Shown here piece after piece: positions 1 through 6,137 of a stretch of 8,177 nucleotides of DNA. Where the stretch lies: positions 1 through 8,177 of the forward strand of contig CAYLYM010000146.1 in assembly GCA_964387645.1 (NCBI GenBank). The letters run 5' to 3'. Each line of letters starts with the position of its first letter. Position 1 is the stretch's first letter. The notes under the pieces were generated by a model. The model was given only the letters and a program-made list of their open reading frames with translations, had not been told where the DNA came from and did not search any database. This stretch comes from CAYLYM01 sp964387645 (GTDB taxonomy: Bacteria; Calditrichota; Calditrichia; RBG-13-44-9). The translations under genes and the position numbers were made by a program.

Positions 1-772
1 ACTAATATGGATGGTTTATTTTCGTTTCAAGCGATATTCCGCTTCGACACAAGAGACTACTACAAAGACATATATCTGTGGTTGTGTATTAGCAGGGGTG
101 GCTTTGTTCTTAGGCTCTTCCTTTCAGCAAATTGGTATTGTTTATACAACCGCCGGGAATGCCGGTTTTATTACCGGGCTTTACGTTATTCTGGTGCCAA
201 TTATGGGAATGTTCTGGGGGCAAAAAAATGAGATCGGTACCTGGTTAGGAGCCATCCTTGCCTTGGTCGGATTGTATCTACTGAGCGTTACTGGTAAATT
301 TCACATTTCATTGGGCGATTTCCTGGTTTTGGTTAGTGCCGTTTTCTGGGCGGCTCATGTTCATATTATCAGTTGGTTTTCCAGAAAAATTCATCCGTTG
401 CTTTTAGCCTTCATGCAATTTGCCGTCTGTGCTTTTTTGAGTTTAATCGCAGCGTTGCTATTTGAAAAAATAGAGATGAAGAGCATACGCTTAGCAGCAA
501 TCCCAATTCTTTATGCCGGATTATTTTCAGTGGGAGTGGCTTATACGCTACAGGTTGTGGCACAACGATATTCACCTCCAGCAAATGCTGCTATTATATT
601 AAGTCTTGAAGCAGTATTTGCTGTTTTCGGAGGATGGTTAATTTTGAATGAGGTTCTATCATTGAGAGGTATAGTTGGCTGCACCCTAATGTTTTTGGGC
701 ATGTTATTCTCACAAATGGGTGATGTTTCAAGGCTTTTCCGATGGAAAGTATTAATGAAAAATTTAGACTGA
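1..772 (+). CDS. DMT-superfamily transporter (EamA type), 5' end missing
   Basis: This is an inner-membrane permease of the drug/metabolite transporter superfamily; the substrate cannot be told from sequence. The reading frame is open to the window edge (frame starting at base 2), so the true start lies upstream. About 256 residues are visible against a usual 280-300, so roughly 30-50 N-terminal residues are missing. Counting from the Met at base 11, the end of the first EamA repeat is seen as hydrophobic segments at about 21-92, including the Gly-rich stretch with GNAGFITGLYVILVP. The second EamA repeat spans about 100-237 and ends with the typical LSLEAVFAVFGGWLILNE signature (198-214), followed by a last membrane helix at 219-236. 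The tail is short and basic, as expected for a cytosolic C-terminus. I see no hairpin terminator after the stop. The family is secure; a specific function (amino acid, nucleotide sugar or drug export) is not. Confidence 0.9.
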   Translation, partial: LIWMVYFRFKRYSASTQETTTKTYICGCVLAGVALFLGSSFQQIGIVYTTAGNAGFITGLYVILVPIMGMFWGQKNEIGTWLGAILALVGLYLLSVTGKFHISLGDFLVLVSAVFWAAHVHIISWFSRKIHPLLLAFMQFAVCAFLSLIAALLFEKIEMKSIRLAAIPILYAGLFSVGVAYTLQVVAQRYSPPANAAIILSLEAVFAVFGGWLILNEVLSLRGIVGCTLMFLGMLFSQMGDVSRLFRWKVLMKNLD

Positions 773-1103
773 TTTCGAACGAGAGGTATTTTAGTTAAAA
801 TTAAATGAGAATTTTAAAGCGGTTGGTGCGGTAGTTTTATTATTAAATGTAGTTTTGAAATAGTTTATTGAATTTTATTGAAAAATGTCTTCTATACATT
901 CTTGTTAATCAATCAGGCTTAAGAATAAAGAGAAGTTGATCAAATTAATAAATTATACTCGCTGTGCATAATTAAATATATTCTTGTGTAAAAAGGTTAT
1001 TTTTCTGTCGGGTTTATGAGACGCCAATGGAGAATGACATAAACTGCCAGCGTTAGCCTCGTCTGGCCGCCAGTTGTAGCGAAGCGAAGATCCAGTCTGG
1101 CAG

Positions 1104-1187
1104 GCAGCCGCTGGACAAGCCCGCCTGGTCGCCGGACAGGCCCGTCTGGCCGCCGGACAGGCCCGTCTGGCCGCCGGACAGGCCCGT
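1104..1187. repeat. 21-base GC-rich tandem repeat
   Basis: Three full 21-base units lie end to end at 1120-1140, 1141-1161 and 1162-1182. The second and third are identical and the first differs at two positions. A degenerate partial unit precedes them (about 1104-1119) and five bases of a further unit follow (1183-1187). Each unit begins cccgtctgg and ends ccggacagg. Within each of units 2 and 3, gtctgg and ccggac can pair as a 6-bp stem (one G-U) over a 3-base loop. A related core, gtctggccgcc, also appears once outside the array at 1061-1071. GC content of 1021-1200 is about 66% by hand count (119 of 180), far above its surroundings. The array is seen directly; its function is unknown. Confidence 0.9.
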
Positions 1188-1300
1188 CACTTCCCTGTTC
1201 CAAATTAAAAGATTCTTCATTCCGCAGGAGTGGAAGGAGGTATGACAATTACAATAATTACACAAAGTTAGAGCATTTTTGCAAATGAATTATGCAGAAC

Positions 1301-1330
1301 TTATTAAATTATGATTTTTATGGGTATAAT
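1301..1330 (+). promoter_or_regulatory. Possible sigma-70-like promoter for the oxidoreductase gene
   Basis: A perfect TATAAT lies at 1325-1330, about 108 bases before the start codon at 1439. The best -35 at 18 bases spacing is TTATTA (1301-1306), a poor match, so the call rests mainly on the -10. AT-rich sequence makes chance matches likely. Confidence 0.3.
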
Positions 1331-1422
1331 TATGGTAATTTATTCACTGAATTTTTCTTGCCTCTTTCAAGTGATTTTTCTATCTTTTTAAAAAATTATG
1401 GTGACGATCAATTAAAAAAACA

Positions 1423-1430
1423 AAAGGAGA
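1423..1430 (+). promoter_or_regulatory. Ribosome binding site of the oxidoreductase gene
   Basis: AAAGGAGA lies 8 bases before the ATG at 1439. It is a strong Shine-Dalgarno match that fixes this start and keeps the Tat signal in the protein. Confidence 0.85.
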
Positions 1431-1438
1431 ATTGATCT

Positions 1439-2752
1439 ATGAAGATCGAAGAAAACAAAATTTCCCGAAGATCGTTCATTAAGAGCAGTGCGGGAGTTGT
1501 TGCGGCCTCGACAGTCGCTGCCCCGTTATTTATCCCAAAGGAGATTTTTGGTGCCAACGACCGCATTCGGGTGGCTGTTTTAGGAGTACATGGCCGGGGG
1601 AAAAGTCATATTAAAGGATTTATGAATCTGGATAATGTGGAAGTTACTACGTTGTGTGATCCAGATATGAATGTTTTACAAGAAAGAGCAAAAGATTTCC
1701 AGGCAAAGTATGGTAAAAAGGTGAAATTAGAACAAGATTTGAGAAAAGTGTATGATGATAAGGATATTGATGTTGTAAGTATTGCCACACCGAATCATTG
1801 GCATTCTTTAGCAACAATTTGGGCCTGTCAGGCTGGAAAAGATGTATATGTAGAGAAACCTGGTTCACATAACATCTGGGAAGGCAGAAAGATGGTTGAG
1901 GCAGCCATCAAATATGATCGTATTGTTCAACATGGTGTTCAATTACGTAGCTCTAAAGCAATTCAAGAAGCCGTGCAACATCTTCGTAATGGGGTCATAG
2001 GCCGGGTTTATATGGCTCGAGGACTGGTTTTCCGCTGGAGAGGCGACATTGGTGATAAAGGATTTGAACCAGTGCCAAAAGGACTGAATTATGATTTATG
2101 GTTGGGACCAGCTCAGGAACGACCTTTTAGTCGGAATCTGGTCCATTACAACTGGCACTGGCATTGGGATTTCGGCAATGGTGATATTGGTAATCAAGGA
2201 ATCCATGAGACTGATATGTGTATGTGGGGCTTAGACGTTGGGCTTCCGAAAAAGATAACTGCTATGGGCGGAAAATTTTTATGGAACGATTGTAAAGAAA
2301 CTCCTGAAGTCCTTTCTGCAACCTTTTTATATCCAGACGAAAAGAAGATAATCGAATTCGAAGTGCGACCCTGGTGCACAAACTTAGAAGATGGCGCGGG
2401 TGTTGGGAATATTTTCTATGGAACGGAAGGATACATGGTCATTAAAGGTTATGAAACTTATGAAACATATCTTGGCAAGAAAAGAGAACCCGGTCCAAAA
2501 GGAAAAGAAGGTGGAGACCATTACAAGAACTTCATTGATGCGGTCAGGGCACATGACAAATCCATCCTGAATGGACCGGTTGAAACAGCTCATTTGTCTT
2601 CAGCCTTAGCACATCTGGGAAATATTGCCTTCCGGTTGGGGCGTGTTCTGGAATTTGATCCGCATTCAGAACGTTTTGTGAATGATGATGAAGCCAACAC
2701 CATGCTGACCAGAAAATACCGTGAACCATACGTTGTGCCTAAGAATGTTTAA
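1439..2752 (+). CDS. Tat-exported Gfo/Idh/MocA-family oxidoreductase
   Basis: A 437-residue NAD(P)-dependent sugar or polyol dehydrogenase of the Gfo/Idh/MocA family, predicted to work outside the cytoplasm. The N-terminus carries a twin-arginine signal, S9-R10-R11-S12-F13-I14-K15, followed by a hydrophobic stretch to about residue 31. A Rossmann fold begins at 43 with a glycine-rich nucleotide loop (G49, G52, G54). Family motifs follow: TPNHWH (117-122), EKP (139-141) with the usual catalytic-region lysine K140, and GNQGIHETD (251-259) with conserved H256 and D259 of the C-terminal domain. The length matches secreted members common in Bacteroidota, Planctomycetota and related phyla. Such enzymes usually fold with their cofactor before Tat export. 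The substrate is unknown; glycoside or sugar oxidation is likely from the family and from the facing sugar symporter, but this is inference. The gene has its own ribosome binding site and a strong terminator, so it is probably monocistronic. Confidence 0.93.
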   Translation: MKIEENKISRRSFIKSSAGVVAASTVAAPLFIPKEIFGANDRIRVAVLGVHGRGKSHIKGFMNLDNVEVTTLCDPDMNVLQERAKDFQAKYGKKVKLEQDLRKVYDDKDIDVVSIATPNHWHSLATIWACQAGKDVYVEKPGSHNIWEGRKMVEAAIKYDRIVQHGVQLRSSKAIQEAVQHLRNGVIGRVYMARGLVFRWRGDIGDKGFEPVPKGLNYDLWLGPAQERPFSRNLVHYNWHWHWDFGNGDIGNQGIHETDMCMWGLDVGLPKKITAMGGKFLWNDCKETPEVLSATFLYPDEKKIIEFEVRPWCTNLEDGAGVGNIFYGTEGYMVIKGYETYETYLGKKREPGPKGKEGGDHYKNFIDAVRAHDKSILNGPVETAHLSSALAHLGNIAFRLGRVLEFDPHSERFVNDDEANTMLTRKYREPYVVPKNV

Positions 2753-2775
2753 TTCAATCATTTAGGTTTAGATTG

Positions 2776-2815
2776 AAAAAGCCATGCTCCGAATGATGAA
2801 AGAGCATGGCTTTTT
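2776..2815. terminator. Bidirectional intrinsic terminator between convergent genes
   Basis: A perfect 14-bp inverted repeat (aaaaagccatgctc at 2776-2789, gagcatggcttttt at 2802-2815) encloses a 12-base loop. The stem ends in A/T runs on both sides, so each strand gives a GC-containing hairpin followed by a U-tract. It lies 23 bases after the oxidoreductase stop and 18 bases after the symporter stop, and so serves both genes. Confidence 0.93.
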
Positions 2816-2833
2816 CTATTTTTAAGAAAAGAT

Positions 2834-4444
2834 TTAACCAGTAAAATAGATCAAAACCAGAGCAATGATAACCAGGATGACAAGAGAATGAATAACATCG
2901 CGGTAATCCCAACTGGCTCGAGAAGCGGTTTTATCTTCCGCCACTGTGGTAGAATATGTCAGACCACGAATTTGTTCTGCAGAAGGTCTTTTTGTGAATA
3001 AGCTAACTACTATAATCAGAGCCAGGCATCCAATGAAAGAATACACAGCGAAATAAAGAAAATTCACATTGGCAAAATCGTAGAGAAAACCACTTAAATG
3101 AGATTTGTTTAATTCTGTTATCAAACGTAACATTCCCAAAGTAAAGCCACCTACCAGTGCTGTCATGGCGCCTTTGGAATTGATCCTTTGCCAGAAAATA
3201 CCCAACAGGAACACTGCGGTGATGGGTGGGGCAATATAAGCCTGAACACTCTGGAGATAATGGTATAACTCACCAGAGATATATTTCATCAGAGGAATCC
3301 ACAGAATACCTGAAATAACTACCACAGTGGTGGCCACTCTGCCTACACGAACCAGAGTTTGTTCAGACGATTGAGGTCTGATTTTCTTGTAAATGTCCAT
3401 GGTAAAAAGTGTGGAACATGAGTTAAAAACAGCCGCCAAAGAGCTCATTAGAGCTGCTAGTAAACCGCCAACAACAAGCCCTTTTAATCCAGTCGGAAGC
3501 AAAGCTTTTACCATGGCAGGGAAAGCCTGGTCTGCAGCAGAAAGTTCCAATTGGCCTGTTTTGGACAGAGCGTAAGCGATAATTCCTGGAATGAGGAAAA
3601 TCCAGAAAGGTAACAACTTTAAGTATGCTGCGAAGATGGTCCCCCTCCGAGCTTGTGTTTCGCTTCGAGCAGCTAACGTCCTCTGGACTATGTATTGATC
3701 AGTGCACCAGTACCATATTCCGACTATGGGTGGAGCTAAAACCATCCCCAGCCAGGGGAAGTCAGGATGGTCTAAGGGAAGAAACATATTAAAATGTTGA
3801 CTTCCTGCAATAGTTCGGAGATTTTCCCAGCCGCCTATTTTAATCAATCCTGTAATTGTTACTGTAATAGATCCTAAAATGAGAACGATAGCTTGTAAAG
3901 CCTCAGTATAGACGACAGCACGCAGACCACCTAAAATTGTATAAATTCCAGTTAAAATAACAATAATAAGAGCACCTGTCCAGAACTCAATTCCCATGAG
4001 AGCTTGAAAAACTACTGCACCAGCGTAAACTGTGACAGAAACTTTAGTAAGTATGTATCCAACAAGAGAGATTATCGAAAGAAACCAGCGGGCAGCCGGA
4101 GAGTATCGTTTTTCAAGGAATTCGGGCATCGTGAATACTTTACTGCGCATATAAAAAGGAACAAAGACCCAACCTAACAATAAAACAGCCCAGGAATGAA
4201 GCTCGTAATGGCCCATGACCACGCCTGTTTTGGCGGCAGTTCCCGCTAAACCTACAATGTGTTCAGAACCAACATTCGAAGCAAAAATGGATGCTCCAAT
4301 AACAAACCAACCTACATGTCGACTGGCTAAAAAATAATCGGTAGAATCTTGAGGTTTTTGTCTAATAACCCAGGCTGCAATTCCAAAAAGGATTAAAAAA
4401 TATAGCCCTAAAACTACCCAATCTAATGTAACTAACCCATTCAT
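2834..4444 (-). CDS. SGLT-type sodium/sugar symporter (SSS family)
   Basis: A 536-residue inner-membrane sodium:solute symporter of the SGLT branch, expected to import glucose, galactose or a similar sugar with Na+. It is rich in hydrophobic segments from residue 8 to the C-terminus, consistent with the family's roughly 13-14 helices. Signature stretches are GASIFASNVGSEHIVGLAG (50-68), GGLRAVVYTEALQ (172-184), IWYWCTDQYIVQRTLAA (243-259) and LMSSLAAVFNSCSTLFTMD (332-350). Aligned by eye to human SGLT1, the sugar contacts H83, E102, Y290, W291, K321 and Q457 correspond to H62, E81, Y245, W246, K276 and Q398; all are kept. Na2-site positions correspond to A55, V58, S334 and S335. The SGLT1 Asp204 position is Glu181. 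The start ATG at 4444 has GAGG 6 bases upstream on the minus strand. The family is secure; the exact sugar is not. Confidence 0.94.
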   Translation of the reverse strand: MNGLVTLDWVVLGLYFLILFGIAAWVIRQKPQDSTDYFLASRHVGWFVIGASIFASNVGSEHIVGLAGTAAKTGVVMGHYELHSWAVLLLGWVFVPFYMRSKVFTMPEFLEKRYSPAARWFLSIISLVGYILTKVSVTVYAGAVVFQALMGIEFWTGALIIVILTGIYTILGGLRAVVYTEALQAIVLILGSITVTITGLIKIGGWENLRTIAGSQHFNMFLPLDHPDFPWLGMVLAPPIVGIWYWCTDQYIVQRTLAARSETQARRGTIFAAYLKLLPFWIFLIPGIIAYALSKTGQLELSAADQAFPAMVKALLPTGLKGLVVGGLLAALMSSLAAVFNSCSTLFTMDIYKKIRPQSSEQTLVRVGRVATTVVVISGILWIPLMKYISGELYHYLQSVQAYIAPPITAVFLLGIFWQRINSKGAMTALVGGFTLGMLRLITELNKSHLSGFLYDFANVNFLYFAVYSFIGCLALIIVVSLFTKRPSAEQIRGLTYSTTVAEDKTASRASWDYRDVIHSLVILVIIALVLIYFTG

Positions 4445-4468
4445 AAATGACCTCGTGATAATTTTATA

Positions 4469-4477
4469 AGTATAGCA
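4469..4477 (-). promoter_or_regulatory. Extended -10 promoter element of the symporter
   Basis: On the minus strand the sequence reads TGCTATACT: an extended -10 (TGn) joined to TATACT, a 5-of-6 match to TATAAT. It would start RNA about 18 bases before the symporter ATG. No good -35 accompanies it, which is tolerated by extended -10 promoters. Confidence 0.45.
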
Positions 4478-4487
4478 AAACGTTTTG
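4476..4487. promoter_or_regulatory. 12-base palindrome, candidate repressor operator
   Basis: CAAAACGTTTTG is a perfect 12-base palindrome with a central CG. It overlaps the TG of the symporter's extended -10 and lies in its spacer. LacI/GalR-family regulators of sugar genes commonly bind palindromes with a central CG, so a sugar-responsive repressor is plausible. No regulator gene lies in the window, and this assignment is inferred. Confidence 0.4.
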
Positions 4488-4516
4488 TAGAAAATCCGAG
4501 GTAAAAGTCAAAGAAA

Positions 4517-4545
4517 ATACTAAAATAAAATATTAAATTTGTCAA
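4517..4545 (-). promoter_or_regulatory. Candidate upstream sigma-70 promoter of the symporter
   Basis: On the minus strand a perfect TTGACA (4545-4540) is followed by a 17-base spacer and TAGTAT (4522-4517, 4 of 6 matches to TATAAT). Transcripts from here would run through the palindrome at 4476-4487 before reaching the start codon, so a bound repressor could also block this promoter. Confidence 0.4.
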
Positions 4546-4660
4546 TAAAAAAATGGAAAAATAGATTTTTATTTTGGATTTTTGCTAGGGAGTTAAATAT
4601 TGATAAAAAGATTTTATAAAAGGAAAAGTCGGGGTACTATAAACGATTATTAAAATCTAT

Positions 4661-4687
4661 TTGGAATCCGATTTGTTAGTTTATAAT
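4661..4687 (+). promoter_or_regulatory. Candidate promoter of the phosphofructokinase gene
   Basis: TTGGAA (4661-4666) and a perfect TATAAT (4682-4687) are separated by 15 bases, shorter than the ideal 17. A transcript would carry a leader of about 98 bases before the start codon. No riboswitch or stable hairpin is evident in that leader. Confidence 0.35.
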
Positions 4688-4776
4688 GAGAAATATAGCT
4701 GTAAGTCATTTGATTTTATCAGATCTTGTTATTATTTTTGCAGCGATTAAAAGAAAAGTGGAGATAAAAGAAAAAC

Positions 4777-4786
4777 AGGAGAAAGG
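4777..4786 (+). promoter_or_regulatory. Ribosome binding site of the phosphofructokinase gene
   Basis: AGGAG (4777-4781) lies 10 bases, and AAAGG (4782-4786) lies 5 bases, before the ATG at 4792. A second in-frame ATG follows directly at 4795. The signal does not clearly decide between the two; the proteins differ by one Met. Confidence 0.7.
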
Positions 4787-4791
4787 TTATT

Positions 4792-5991
4792 ATGATGAAT
4801 TACAAAGGAACGATTGGTATTTTAACAGGTGGAGGCGATGTGCCAGGATTAAATCCAGCCATCCGGGCAGTTACCCTGCGAGCTATTCGAGAAGGTTATA
4901 GGGTTTTAGGTATCCGTCGGGGATGGGGTGGTTTAACAAAAATAGTTCCCGATAAGGATGCTGACAACAGTGAGCATGTTCTTGAATTGACCGAAGAAGT
5001 AGTTAATAAATCTGCCAGGACAGGTGGAACCTTCCTGCATACTTCTCGCACTCGGCCAAGCCATTTGCCTAAAAATAATGTTCCTGAACACTTGAGGGAT
5101 AAATACACAAACGAGATTAATGATATAACACCTGAAATTCTTAAAAACCTTGATTTTCTTGGAATTGATTATCTAATCCCTATCGGAGGTGATGATACCC
5201 TGAGCTATGCCCAACATCTCCATCAACAGGGGGTGAAGGTGGTGGCTATTCCGAAAACCATGGATAATGATGTTCCCGGAACCGATTACTGTATTGGTTT
5301 TAGCACTTGTGTTACCCGAACCATCGAATTGATTCACGCACTCCGAACCACTGCCGGTTCTCATGAACGGCTCTTTATAATAGAGGTTATGGGTAGGTAT
5401 GCTGGATTTACCGCTATGTTTCCTACTATGGCAGGTGCTGCGGATCGGTGTGTAATTCCTGAATATCCCTTTGACATAGAATTATTGACTGAATTGCTGG
5501 TGAATGATCGAAAACGAAATCCCAGCCGTTATGCTATAGCATTAGTCTCCGAAGGGGCAAAAATGAAAGACGATCAGCGTATGTCCTTCGAGAAAGAAGA
5601 AACAGATCAATATGGTCATAAAAAATTAGGTGGGATTGCCGATCGAATCGCTTCGCGCATGAAACCATTGACTGCTAAATTTAATAATGGAAAGACCTTA
5701 AATGTGGATAGCCAGCGACTGGGTTATCTGGTAAGAAGCGGAGATCCTGATGCCATTGATGCGGTAGTGCCTATGGTCTTCGGAAATATTGCTCTTGATT
5801 TGGTTCTTAAAAATGTCTCAGGTAGGCTGGTTGGCGTGCAAAATGGACGTTATGGTGATGTACCTATTGAGGAAGTAGTCAGTAAGAAAAAATTGGTAAA
5901 TGTGGATAAATACTATAATACTCAACGTCTGAGACCTAAATATGAATCATTAGCTGGACAACCCTTATTGATTATGACCTGTGAAGATTAA
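4792..5991 (+). CDS. 6-phosphofructokinase, probably pyrophosphate-dependent
   Basis: A 399-residue cytosolic kinase of the PFK-A family that phosphorylates fructose 6-phosphate to fructose 1,6-bisphosphate in glycolysis. The N-terminal phosphoryl-donor loop is TGGGDVPGLN (12-21). The donor-specificity motif is GGDD (132-135), where ATP enzymes such as E. coli PfkA have GGDG. The catalytic motif is PKTMDND (154-160), with Lys155 where ATP enzymes have Gly and with catalytic Asp158. The D135/K155 pair is the established mark of PPi-dependent PFKs, which run reversibly and usually lack classical allostery. Other motifs are MGRYAG (200-205) and RLGYLVRSGDPDAID (309-323). Residues 80-115 and the C-terminal tail make it longer than the roughly 320-residue E. 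coli enzyme, as in other long PFK groups. The gene stands alone between a divergent control region and a terminator. The family is near certain; donor choice rests on two residues. Confidence 0.95.
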   Translation: MMNYKGTIGILTGGGDVPGLNPAIRAVTLRAIREGYRVLGIRRGWGGLTKIVPDKDADNSEHVLELTEEVVNKSARTGGTFLHTSRTRPSHLPKNNVPEHLRDKYTNEINDITPEILKNLDFLGIDYLIPIGGDDTLSYAQHLHQQGVKVVAIPKTMDNDVPGTDYCIGFSTCVTRTIELIHALRTTAGSHERLFIIEVMGRYAGFTAMFPTMAGAADRCVIPEYPFDIELLTELLVNDRKRNPSRYAIALVSEGAKMKDDQRMSFEKEETDQYGHKKLGGIADRIASRMKPLTAKFNNGKTLNVDSQRLGYLVRSGDPDAIDAVVPMVFGNIALDLVLKNVSGRLVGVQNGRYGDVPIEEVVSKKKLVNVDKYYNTQRLRPKYESLAGQPLLIMTCED

Positions 5992-6014
5992 ATTATTGAA
6001 AATTTGTCTTAATG

Positions 6015-6049
6015 AAAGACCGGTTGACACAATGTCCACCGGTCTTTTT
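6015..6049 (+). terminator. Intrinsic terminator after phosphofructokinase
   Basis: AAAGACCGGT (6015-6024) pairs perfectly with ACCGGTCTTT (6038-6047). Inside, gaca and tgtc extend the stem after one mismatch, leaving a 3-base loop. A run of five T (6045-6049) follows on the plus strand. It begins 24 bases after the stop codon. On the minus strand the trailing T-run is interrupted, so it is a weaker terminator for the facing gene. Confidence 0.9.
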
Positions 6050-6137
6050 AATTAGAATGGATACGCTTATAGTTTTATGGTATTTTACGAGAATGAGCAT
6101 AAATTTGTCCTTTTATCTAATCTTAATCGACAAATTC

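Larger units (their letters stand above)
773..1438. other. Long intergenic region with a GC-rich island
   Basis: This 666-base gap has no credible gene. Bases 773-1000 are very AT-rich (by hand count 10 of 60 bases are G or C at 841-900) and show no ORF, RNA fold or terminator that I can support. About 1010-1200 is a sharply bounded GC-rich island containing tandem repeats, listed separately. Bases 1250-1438 return to AT-rich sequence and carry the likely promoter and ribosome binding site of the next gene. Two overlapping minus-strand open frames cross the island (997-1248 and 1053-1265). Both need TTG starts without a ribosome binding site, and they are open mainly because the 21-base repeat is a multiple of three, so I do not call them genes. 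Confidence 0.7.
4445..4791. other. Divergent control region between symporter and phosphofructokinase
   Basis: These 347 bases of AT-rich DNA separate two divergent start codons. Promoter-like elements toward the symporter lie at 4469-4477 and 4517-4545, and one toward the kinase at 4661-4687, each listed separately. The middle (about 4546-4660) has no feature I can support. A plus-strand open frame starting at 4686 overlaps the kinase gene in another frame and looks like a chance ORF. Confidence 0.6.

Noticed and set aside
1010..1250. The GC-rich island as a MITE or insertion sequence with terminal inverted repeats
   Set aside because: The ends share only a short catt(c)-like resemblance in inverted orientation. 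I find no convincing terminal repeats, target duplication or transposase, so it is listed only as a repeat.
997..1265. Two overlapping minus-strand open frames with a 7-residue repeat (such as GPVRRPD)
   Set aside because: Both need TTG starts with no ribosome binding site. The repeats come from a 21-base DNA repeat that keeps several frames open at once, and the composition is unlike the neighbouring proteins.
1234..1270. AAGGAGG followed by ATG at 1242 on the plus strand, as a start of a small gene
   Set aside because: The spacing is only about one base and the frame closes after nine codons.
3393..3575. Plus-strand open frame inside the symporter gene
   Set aside because: It is antisense to a strongly conserved membrane-protein sequence and has no family resemblance.
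4686..4901. Plus-strand open frame of 71 codons upstream of and overlapping the phosphofructokinase
   Set aside because: Its ATG falls in a likely promoter -10, there is no ribosome binding site, and it overlaps a certain gene in another frame.
6102..6136. Inverted repeat aatttgtc/gacaaatt next to the redoxin-barrel stop, as a terminator
   Set aside because: The stem is 8 AT-rich base pairs over a 19-base loop, with no T-run following on the minus strand.
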